DNA from: Verrucomicrobiota bacterium
GTDB taxonomy: Bacteria; Verrucomicrobiota; Kiritimatiellia; CAJWTS01
Direction of reading: 5' to 3'
DNA: 50,913 bases
Assembly: GCA_027623315.1 (NCBI GenBank)
Contig: JAQBYD010000024.1
Span: 1-50,913 of the forward strand
Both the position numbers and the translations under genes were made by a program. This document shows, piece by piece, positions 32,593 through 39,486 of the stretch (its first letter is position 1; every line of letters begins with the position of its first letter). The notes beneath the pieces are model-generated. The model did no database searches and was not told the origin of the DNA. It was given only the letters and a program-made list of their open reading frames with translations.

Positions 32593-33228
32593 ATGCAGCA
32601 TTATGCTCCCGAGAGATCGCTACACCCCATGATCGCCAATCACATTCACGACGCACTTGCACAGGTTAAGTCACTCAAGGAACTGATCCTTGAGCGCGGT
32701 CTCTTCCGCGGCTACTCCGGTCGCGCACGAATCGTCTGTGGCGCCGTGGTTCTGATCGGTGCGACCGTCCTGTCGACATCGCTGGTAGCGGCTCTGCCGA
32801 TGACTCATCTGGCCGGATGGGTCACGATCCTCAGCGTCGCCCTACTCGTCAACTACGGTACGCTCTTTCATTGGTTCCTGTTTGATCCGCACGTCCGTCG
32901 CGACTGGCACCGGTTGCGTCCGGCTGCAGATGCCGTGCCGGCGCTGGTCGTGGGAGCGGTGATCTCTTATGCGGTCATTCGCGACGGCCAGTTCAACCTT
33001 CTGTTCGGCGTGTGGATGATGCTCTACGGACTGTCGCAGGTGGCTTACCGACAGTCACTGCCGCGTCCGATCTACTGGATCGGATTGTTCTACCTCGCAT
33101 GCGGCGCCATCTACCTCGCCCTGCCGGGGACCAACTTCGTGAATCCCTGGCCGATGGGAATCGTGTTCTTTGTTGGAGAATGGGCGGGAGGCGTCGTGTT
33201 GCTAACCCGAATGCCCGAAGGAGGATAG
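32593..33228 (+). CDS. Multi-pass membrane protein of unknown function, coupled to a regulator
   Basis: A 211-aa protein with about six hydrophobic helices after an N-terminal helix (DALAQVKSLKELILERGLFR). Conserved-looking parts: LFRGYSGRARIVCGAVVLIG and NYGTLFHWFLFDPHV. The ATG at 32593 gives the full ORF; the in-frame ATG at 32629 may be the true start. It is 1 bp upstream of the winged-helix regulator gene, whose ribosome binding site (GGAGG) lies inside this gene's last codons. The pair looks like a two-gene unit. Confidence 0.75.
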   Translation: MQHYAPERSLHPMIANHIHDALAQVKSLKELILERGLFRGYSGRARIVCGAVVLIGATVLSTSLVAALPMTHLAGWVTILSVALLVNYGTLFHWFLFDPHVRRDWHRLRPAADAVPALVVGAVISYAVIRDGQFNLLFGVWMMLYGLSQVAYRQSLPRPIYWIGLFYLACGAIYLALPGTNFVNPWPMGIVFFVGEWAGGVVLLTRMPEGG

Positions 33229-33229
33229 A

Positions 33230-33601
33230 ATGACCGAACCAGGAAGCCCATACGATGCGCTCGCACGCGTCTTTCACGAGCCCAACCGGCTGGCCATCAT
33301 GTCGGCGCTCGCCGCCGAGGATAAGGGCATCGCCTTCACCGACCTGAAGGCGACCTGCAACCTCACCGACGGCAATCTCAGCCGGCACCTGAAAGCACTG
33401 GAGGATACCGGTGCCGTACGGATCGAGAAGTCATTCGTGGGCGTGAAGCCGCGTACGACGATATCGATGACCGCCGGCGGCCGAGCCCAGTTCACGACGT
33501 ACCTGGACGCACTGGAGCAGGTTCTGCGCGCTGCTGAGCAGGCTGTCGCACACTCAGCACCCACCGCCTCGCCGCCGCTCGGAAACAAAGCAACGGCCTG
33601 A
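33230..33601 (+). CDS. Winged-helix transcriptional regulator (ArsR/MarR-like, HTH_34 type)
   Basis: A 123-aa protein with a wHTH fold: VFHEPNRLAIMSALAAEDKG, FTDLKATCNLTDGNLSRHLK (recognition helix), ALEDTGAVRIEKSFVGVKPR (wing), TTISMTAGGRAQF. This is the small winged-helix family that is usually encoded with a membrane protein, as here. It probably controls its own operon. Confidence 0.9.
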   Translation: MTEPGSPYDALARVFHEPNRLAIMSALAAEDKGIAFTDLKATCNLTDGNLSRHLKALEDTGAVRIEKSFVGVKPRTTISMTAGGRAQFTTYLDALEQVLRAAEQAVAHSAPTASPPLGNKATA

Positions 33602-33644
33602 TTGCACCATAATTAATCGAATCACGTCACCCTTAACCCTAGCC

Positions 33645-33661
33645 GCTTTGCAGCGCAAAGC
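33645..33661. repeat. Hairpin after the regulator gene
   Basis: GCTTTGC (33645-33651) and GCAAAGC (33655-33661) pair perfectly around AGC, 43 bp after the stop codon. It has no T-tract on the plus strand; a possible weak terminator. Confidence 0.45.
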
Positions 33662-33703
33662 AATTATTCCCAAGAGACCTGAAACCCCCGCAAGGAGAAC
33701 CCG

Positions 33704-33895
33704 ACGACAGAGCCCACAGACAGCACCTCGTCTGAAACGAGTGATAGTAGTGCGTCCGCGCGAACCTATTCCAAGCTGACGCCGCCAATACCGCGCTACG
33801 AGCGCCGGCGAGTCGCCGAGCAGGAGTTCGCCGACATGTACGCCCCGATCGAAGGCGGCATGCGCTCCTCATATTTTCGCGAGAATGTACTTTGA
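33704..33895 (+). CDS. Possible 63-aa gene with ACG start codon
   Basis: An AAGGAG (33692-33697) lies six bases before ACG at 33704, and the frame then stays open to a TGA at 33893. The product reads (M)TEPTDSTSSETSDSSASAR, then TYSKLTPPIPRYERRRVAEQ and ends MRSSYFRENVL, a Ser/Thr-rich opening followed by a charged segment. An in-frame TGA 24 bases upstream excludes a longer start. Either a non-standard ACG start or a start codon lost by mutation (ATG to ACG) would explain it. It fills most of an otherwise empty 348-bp gap. Confidence 0.4.
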   Translation, partial: TTEPTDSTSSETSDSSASARTYSKLTPPIPRYERRRVAEQEFADMYAPIEGGMRSSYFRENVL

Positions 33896-33949
33896 AGGTA
33901 ATTTCTATGAACATGTATGGCTCGCCGCCACGCAGCTGCTGAAAGGTCC

Positions 33950-34687
33950 ATGAGTTCCATCCTGAAATTCTTTTCCGACAACACGCCTGAGATCGCGATG
34001 CTGCTCACGGCGGGGCCTGCGGGACTCGCGTGGGCCGTGGCATGTCTGTGGCTCGCCGGTTACCTCAAGCGCGCGCACGGCGTACGAACCGGTTTTACAC
34101 GCAAAGTTTTTCATTTTCTGATCTTCCTGACGGTGTCCGCGATTCACGTATGGTTTGGCCTGCCGGCGGTCTGCCTGTTCGGCGGAATGACGACGCTCGC
34201 CATCTTCGGCGCCGTCGCCCTCGGTTCTGGCAATCTTCTGTACGAGGCGATTGCGCGTGAAAAGGATGCGCCGCACCGGACGTTCTACGTGGTGGTCCCG
34301 TACGTCGCGACGCTGCTTGGCGGCGTCGTGAGCAACATGTTGTTCGGTCCGTACGCACTGGTCGGATACCTGGTGACCGGCGTCGGCGACGCGATCGGCG
34401 AACCCGTCGGCACGCGCTACGGGAGGCATTCCTACCGGGTCCCGTCACTGCGCCCGGTCGGTCCAACGCGCACGCTGGAGGGGTCTGCCGCCGTCCTCGT
34501 GGCGTGCGTGGTCATGCTCGTGGTCGCCGTCGCGGCGGATCCCGGGTCGTGCTGGACGCTCGCGCTTCTGTGGCGCATACCCGTGATCGCGATGCTCTGC
34601 ACGCTCGCGGAGGCTCGTTCTCCGCATGGAATCGATAACGCGGTGCTGATGATTGGTGGCTCCTGGCTGGGATGGTTGATGTTATGA
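33950..34687 (+). CDS. Phytol/dolichol kinase-like CTP-dependent lipid kinase
   Basis: A 245-aa protein with about seven TM helices. Family marks: TRKVFHFLIFL (RKxxH near residue 55) and GVGDAIGEPVGTRYGRHSYR, then VPS, the nucleotide-binding loop of the VTE5/SEC59/CdsA-like group. The substrate may be an isoprenoid alcohol or a lipid. I start at the ATG at 33950, which has GAAAGG upstream; ATG 33917 adds 11 residues. It overlaps the next gene by ATGA. Confidence 0.75.
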   Translation: MSSILKFFSDNTPEIAMLLTAGPAGLAWAVACLWLAGYLKRAHGVRTGFTRKVFHFLIFLTVSAIHVWFGLPAVCLFGGMTTLAIFGAVALGSGNLLYEAIAREKDAPHRTFYVVVPYVATLLGGVVSNMLFGPYALVGYLVTGVGDAIGEPVGTRYGRHSYRVPSLRPVGPTRTLEGSAAVLVACVVMLVVAVAADPGSCWTLALLWRIPVIAMLCTLAEARSPHGIDNAVLMIGGSWLGWLML

Positions 34688-35490
34688 CCGGAGGCGTTCC
34701 TCTATTCGGGCATCCGATCACACGTCGCATCTGGATGGATGTCGATAACCTGATCCTCGTCTACGTCGGCTCCGCGGCGGAGTTTCCACTCGTGCCGGAG
34801 AACGACTGGCTCTTCTACACGGGCAAGCTACCCAAGGCGCCGATGGAGCGGTTCATCGACACGGTCGGATTCAACCACCGTGTCTTTACGAGCACGACCG
34901 ACGAGGTACGGCGCATGGCAACGCAGATCCGGAAGATCCATACGAATCTCGAAGTTCAGCGAAGTGCCGAAGAGGGGTCGCCGCACCGCATGTCGAATGC
35001 CGCGTTCAAGCAGGTCGGCGCGATGCTGATCGATTACGGCATCCGGGGATTCGAGTACCTGCACGGGCGTGCCATGACATCCGACGAGAAGGAACTCTAT
35101 TATTCCGACGAACTGGAGTTCCTCACGATGATGGGAATAGAGAATCTGGCCCCAACCTATGCGGCGTTCACCGAGGAGCGCGCCACGCAGCTTCGCGACG
35201 TACTCGTCCGCAACGATCTCACCGACGCCTTCTTTGCGTCATACCGCGAAAATATCGGCCGCTTCAAATACATGGTGCTCAGGTTCTGCATGGCCGAGAT
35301 GATTCCGGCGGAATTGGCCGCAAAACTGGGCATCCGATCATCACGACTCTTCAGGTTAGCCTACCGGGCATATCCGGTACTACGCTGCCGGCTCACCGCG
35401 ATGGCCGCGCGCTTTCTCTTCCTGACACCCGAAGTTCGCGCTGCGCTGCGCCGCATGGAAGCGATCAACGCAACACTTCAGGCCGTCTAA
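34684..35490 (+). CDS. MpaB/latex-clearing-like oxygenase family protein (DUF2236)
   Basis: A 268-aa protein starting in the upstream stop (ATGA). Its features resemble the MpaB/DUF2236 family: LILVYVGSAAEFPLVPENDW, LFYTGKLPKAPMERFIDTV, then TSTTDEVRRMATQIRKIHTN and a helical C-terminus. Known members are haem oxygenases such as latex-clearing protein. I could not pin the haem ligands with certainty. Coupling to a lipid/isoprenoid-kinase-like gene suggests shared membrane-lipid chemistry. Confidence 0.55.
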   Translation: MTGGVPLFGHPITRRIWMDVDNLILVYVGSAAEFPLVPENDWLFYTGKLPKAPMERFIDTVGFNHRVFTSTTDEVRRMATQIRKIHTNLEVQRSAEEGSPHRMSNAAFKQVGAMLIDYGIRGFEYLHGRAMTSDEKELYYSDELEFLTMMGIENLAPTYAAFTEERATQLRDVLVRNDLTDAFFASYRENIGRFKYMVLRFCMAEMIPAELAAKLGIRSSRLFRLAYRAYPVLRCRLTAMAARFLFLTPEVRAALRRMEAINATLQAV

Positions 35491-35597
35491 CGCCCCGCCG
35501 AGCTATCCATTTAGACGTTTGGCAGATCGTGAGGGGTGCGCTATGGTGGAAACTCGTAAACCGCACAAGTAGCGCCTACGAATAGGAGAACCACACG

Positions 35598-36581
35598 ATG
35601 AGAAAAGCAACACCCTGGATTCTTGCAATGGTCATCATTGCCGCCCTCGCGGTGCCGGCTTTCGCGAAGGCAAAGAAGATCTTCGTGACGATTGGAACCG
35701 GTGGTGTCACCGGGGTGTACTACCCCGTGGGTGGCGCGATCTCCAAGATGATCAACGCGAAGCGCAAAGAGTATGGAATTCGCTCGTCGGTGGAGTCCAC
35801 GGGCGGATCTGTGTACAACATCAACGCCGTGGTGACGGGCGACCTGGAATTCGGCATCGCGCAATCGGACCGTCAATACCAGGCGTGGCACGGCAAGGCG
35901 GACTGGGAAGGCGAGCCACAGAAGAAATTGCGCTCCGTATTCAGTCTGCACCCGGAGATCGTGACACTCGTCGCGACGGAAGAGAGCGGCATCCAGGCCC
36001 TCTCCGACCTGAAGGGCAAACGGGTCAACATCGGCAATCCCGGCTCGGGGCACCGCGGCAACGCGCTGGATATCTTTACGACCATCGGGTTGGATCCCGA
36101 AAAGGACGTCCACGCCGAGGCACTCAAGGCCGCCGAAGCTCCCAAGATGGTCCAGGACGGACGCATCGACGCCTTCTTCTACACCGTGGGACACCCGAAT
36201 GGAGCGATCCAGGAGGCGACATCGGGGAAGCGCAAGGTTCGCTTCGTGCCGATTACGGGCGTCGACGCGCTCATCGAGAAATATCCTTACTATGCCAAGG
36301 CAGTCATCCCCGTGGAAGACGGTCTCTACCCCATGGCGACCAACAAGAAAAACGTGGAGTCGGTTGGTGTCGTGACTACATTTGTCACGTCCGAGGACGT
36401 CGACGCCGACGTGGTGTACACCATTGTCAAAGAGGTCTTCAGCCAGATCGAGGAGTTCCGGAAGCTGCACCCCGCCCTCGCGCACCTGACCAAAGAGAAC
36501 ATGCGTAATGGCCTCACGGCCCCCCTTCACGACGGCGCCAAACGCTACTACATCGAATCGGGTCTGATATCGAATCCGTGA
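35598..36581 (+). CDS. TAXI-family TRAP transporter solute-binding protein
   Basis: A 327-aa periplasmic protein with a signal peptide (ATPWILAMVIIAALAVPAFA) and the TAXI signature FVTIGTGGVTGVYYPVGGAI, ESTGGSVYNINAVVTGDLEF, GIAQSDRQYQAWHG and GKRVNIGNPGSGHRGNALDI. It delivers a small substrate (often carboxylates such as glutamate) to the fused TRAP permease encoded downstream at 36855. Confidence 0.96.
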   Translation: MRKATPWILAMVIIAALAVPAFAKAKKIFVTIGTGGVTGVYYPVGGAISKMINAKRKEYGIRSSVESTGGSVYNINAVVTGDLEFGIAQSDRQYQAWHGKADWEGEPQKKLRSVFSLHPEIVTLVATEESGIQALSDLKGKRVNIGNPGSGHRGNALDIFTTIGLDPEKDVHAEALKAAEAPKMVQDGRIDAFFYTVGHPNGAIQEATSGKRKVRFVPITGVDALIEKYPYYAKAVIPVEDGLYPMATNKKNVESVGVVTTFVTSEDVDADVVYTIVKEVFSQIEEFRKLHPALAHLTKENMRNGLTAPLHDGAKRYYIESGLISNP

Positions 36582-36603
36582 CCGGGCGAGGATTGAGAGG
36601 GAC

Positions 36604-36819
36604 CGCGGATCTCGCGGATGGGCGCGGATACCTTCCGATTTGCAATGACCTGTCACGCGCACTAACCCGCACCCCGCTGCTGGGACTTCCGACGAACCCG
36701 ATATGCAGACCAACTCAACCGAACTCTCCCGCATGTGGAAAAACCGGGAGCCTCCAAACTTCGTAACGCGCGTCAGCGAGACCGAAGGCATCCGCGCCCA
36801 TCAGCGTAATCCGCGGTTA
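36604..36819. repeat. Long-range inverted repeat between the TRAP genes
   Basis: The arm ACCGCGGAT...GATGGGCGCGGAT near 36602-36629 is mirrored by ATCCGCGCCCATC...ATCCGCGGT near 36790-36818, identical except for a six-base core. It fills most of the 273-bp gap between the binding protein and permease genes, where a promoter or mRNA stability element is expected. No ORF is supported within. Confidence 0.65.
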
Positions 36820-36854
36820 ACCCTGGCGGACGAGACGTGTGAAAGGGGCTGACG

Positions 36855-38924
36855 GTGTCCAAGGAAGAGCACACTGACTCCGATGCATCTAAATTCGCCG
36901 AGGCGGAGTTCGGCTCGCGGCGTCTGACCGGTCCCTCCGCCGCGTTGATTCCCGTCATAGCAGCGGGATGGTCCCTGTTTCAGCTCTCGCTCCCGCAGCT
37001 TCTGCTCCTGAACTCCGAGATTGTACGCTGCATCCATCTCGCGTTCGCCGTGACCCTGGTGTACCTGAGCTTCCCGATGATCAAGGGCTCGCGCCTGATT
37101 CGGTGGCTCGGGGGAAGCAGCGGCACGCGAATGCAATGCCTGCACAACGTTGAGCGCATTTACTGGATCGATTATCTCTTCGCCGTGATCGCCGCGGTCG
37201 CGGCGCTCTACCTCGCCCTTGATTACGAGGGGATCGCGCAGCGGCAGGGGCTCCCAATGACGCGCGACCTCGTTTTCGGGGTCATCCTCATTGTCGCACT
37301 ATTGGAAGCGGCGCGGCGCGCGCTGGGAAAACCGCTCCCGATCATCGCGGCCATCTTCATTCTGTACAGCTTCTTCAGCGAGTACATGCCTGAGCTGCTC
37401 GCATTCAAGAACGCATCGCTGCGCAAGGTCATCAGCAAGCTGACCCTTTCGACCGAAGGCGTCTACGGCGTTCCACTCGACGTGTCCGCGCAGACGGTCT
37501 TCCTGTTTGTGCTCTTCGGCGCGATGCTCGAAAAGGCGGGCGGCGGGCAATACTTCATACAGCTGGCCTTCTCACTGCTGGGACGCTTCAAGGGGGGACC
37601 GGCCAAGGCCGCGGTGCTTGCCAGTGGCCTCACGGGAATGGTCTCGGGATCCAGCATCGCCAACACGGTCACGACGGGCACGTTTACGATCCCGTTGATG
37701 AAGCGCGCCGGGTACCCTGCGGTCAAAGCCGGGGCGATTGAAGTCGCCGCCAGTACGAACGGGCAGTTGATGCCGCCGATCATGGGCGCCGCCGCCTTCA
37801 TCATCGCTGAGTATTGTGGCCTGACCTACTTCGAAGTCGTGCGCGCGGCGTTCATTCCCGCCGTCATCTCCTACATCGCCCTGATCTATATCACGCACCT
37901 CGAAGCGTCAAAGCTTGGGCTCAAAGGGATGGACCCGGCGGAGATCCCACGATTCTGGGAGACATTCCGGGGCGGCATTCATTTTCTGATTCCGCTCGGG
38001 TTCCTGCTTTACCAACTGATCATCGAGCGGCGTTCGGCGCAGCTCTCTGCGTACTACGCGATCCTGTCTCTCGCGGCCCTCGTCACCGTGCGCAATCTCG
38101 TTGTCGGCGCGCGCTCGGGGGAGTCTATGTTCTCGGCGATCGCCCTGACGGCGCGCGAGCTCTGGAACAGCCTCGTCGCCGGCGGGCGCAACATGATGTC
38201 GATTGGCGTCGCGGTTGCCGCCGCCGGTATCATCGTCGGAATCGTAACCCTCGGACTGGGCAACGCGATTGTCGATGTAATCGAAGTCCTCGCCATGGGC
38301 AACCTGGTGCTGCTGTTGGTGATCACGGCCGTGGCCAGCTTGATTCTTGGAATGGGGTTACCGACCACCGCGAACTACATCGTGATGGCTACGCTCACGG
38401 TTCCCGTGATCGTCACGCTCGGAGAGGACATGGGCCTGGTCATCCCGCTCATCGCCGCGCATCTCTTCTGCTTCTTCTTCGGGATCCTCGCGGACGACAC
38501 GCCCCCGGTCGGACTGGCGGCCTACGCTGCCGCGGCGATCTCGCGCGCCGATCCGATCCAGACCGGCATCCAGGGATTCAAGTATGACATCCGCACCGCG
38601 ATTCTTCCGTTTATGTTCGTCTTCAACACCGACCTGCTGCTCCACAATGTGCACGGAGCGACGCAGGTCATCATGATATTCGTGACGGGTGTCGTCGCGA
38701 TGTTCTCGTTCGCGGCGCTGACGCAGGGCTACCTGGTTACGCGCAATCGGTTCCACGAATCGCTTCTGCTCATGGCCGCAGCCCTGGTCCTGCTTCGCCC
38801 CGATCTCCTCGTGGGTTGGTTTGGTCTGCCCAAACCAGCGTGGTATGCCGTCGGCGTGGCCATCTTCGCCGCGACGCATGCCTTGCAGTGGCCACGTCGC
38901 GGTCAACCGGCAACGGGCTCCTAG
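36855..38924 (+). CDS. TRAP transporter fused permease (DctQ-DctM)
   Basis: A 689-aa inner-membrane protein that combines the small 4-TM and large 12-TM subunits, as is usual for TAXI systems. Blocks: GPSAALIPVIAAGWSLFQLS at the N-terminus, LTGMVSGSSIANTVTTGTFT, IPLMKRAGYPAVKAGAIEVA, STNGQLMPPIMGAAAFI and LILGMGLPTTANYIVMATL. It works with the binding protein at 35598 by sodium symport. The GTG start has AGGGG upstream. Its TAG stop lies in the left end of a palindromic element. Confidence 0.95.
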   Translation: MSKEEHTDSDASKFAEAEFGSRRLTGPSAALIPVIAAGWSLFQLSLPQLLLLNSEIVRCIHLAFAVTLVYLSFPMIKGSRLIRWLGGSSGTRMQCLHNVERIYWIDYLFAVIAAVAALYLALDYEGIAQRQGLPMTRDLVFGVILIVALLEAARRALGKPLPIIAAIFILYSFFSEYMPELLAFKNASLRKVISKLTLSTEGVYGVPLDVSAQTVFLFVLFGAMLEKAGGGQYFIQLAFSLLGRFKGGPAKAAVLASGLTGMVSGSSIANTVTTGTFTIPLMKRAGYPAVKAGAIEVAASTNGQLMPPIMGAAAFIIAEYCGLTYFEVVRAAFIPAVISYIALIYITHLEASKLGLKGMDPAEIPRFWETFRGGIHFLIPLGFLLYQLIIERRSAQLSAYYAILSLAALVTVRNLVVGARSGESMFSAIALTARELWNSLVAGGRNMMSIGVAVAAAGIIVGIVTLGLGNAIVDVIEVLAMGNLVLLLVITAVASLILGMGLPTTANYIVMATLTVPVIVTLGEDMGLVIPLIAAHLFCFFFGILADDTPPVGLAAYAAAAISRADPIQTGIQGFKYDIRTAILPFMFVFNTDLLLHNVHGATQVIMIFVTGVVAMFSFAALTQGYLVTRNRFHESLLLMAAALVLLRPDLLVGWFGLPKPAWYAVGVAIFAATHALQWPRRGQPATGS

Positions 38925-39045
38925 CAGGCCGTTGAAGAACCCAACGTTCGCGGCGGCTGGGGACATCCGCCCTCCAGTCTACGCGTGTTCCCCGCCATTC
39001 TGTGGAGGGCGGGCGTCTCGACCGCCGCCTCCTCGAGCCTGCTAG
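38922..39045. mobile_element. Palindromic MITE-like element between convergent genes
   Basis: The terminal inverted repeat is CTAGCAGGC (38921-38929) with GCCTGCTAG (39037-39045). Inner arms pair as well: GGCGGC/GCCGCC and CCGCCCTCCA/TGGAGGGCGG. TA dinucleotides at both ends suggest a TA target. The left TA is part of the TRAP permease stop (TAG, 38922-38924) and the right TA is part of the stop of the minus-strand small gene (39042-39044). The hairpin may serve as a bidirectional terminator. Confidence 0.6.
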
Positions 39046-39164
39046 CTATGGTGCTCGGTCAGCGTCTTGATCTTGCGGAAGAACCAGATCAACACGCCTG
39101 CCTGGGTGCCCAGCACCAGAAGGCTCAAGATGAGCATCAGGATGTTCTGCAGAGTGTCGCTCAT
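39042..39164 (-). CDS. Small single-TM protein (40 aa)
   Basis: The product is MSDTLQNILMLILSLLVLGT followed by QAGVLIWFFRKIKTLTEHHS. It has one hydrophobic helix and a basic cytoplasmic end, with a plausible ATG at 39164. It is convergent with the TRAP permease. Codon use and the clean TM pattern suggest a real small gene; the function is unknown. Confidence 0.5.
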   Translation of the reverse strand: MSDTLQNILMLILSLLVLGTQAGVLIWFFRKIKTLTEHHS

Positions 39165-39486
39165 GAGTGACCGCTGACGGAAACTCTAGCACCACGATTC
39201 GGGCACGCACAGGGCTTTCCGTATTCCGGATGCGGCCTCCACCCGGCCACCCCCGCACGCGCAGCACCCCAAAGTCGTCCTTTCTCGCTCTCAAGCCTGA
39301 GAATCAGGAGTGGCCCTCCGTATCGAGGGCAATATCAGAAATCCCTCCAAACTTGACGGCACGCCACGCTCAGGCCGTGGAGTCAGGCCGAAACGCCCGC
39401 AAAACCGACCCTCATCAGACCGCAATCGCGAGGGAGTGGTCTGGAAGCTGCTCATATAACACGGCAGTTGAGTGGTTGAGGGTTCA

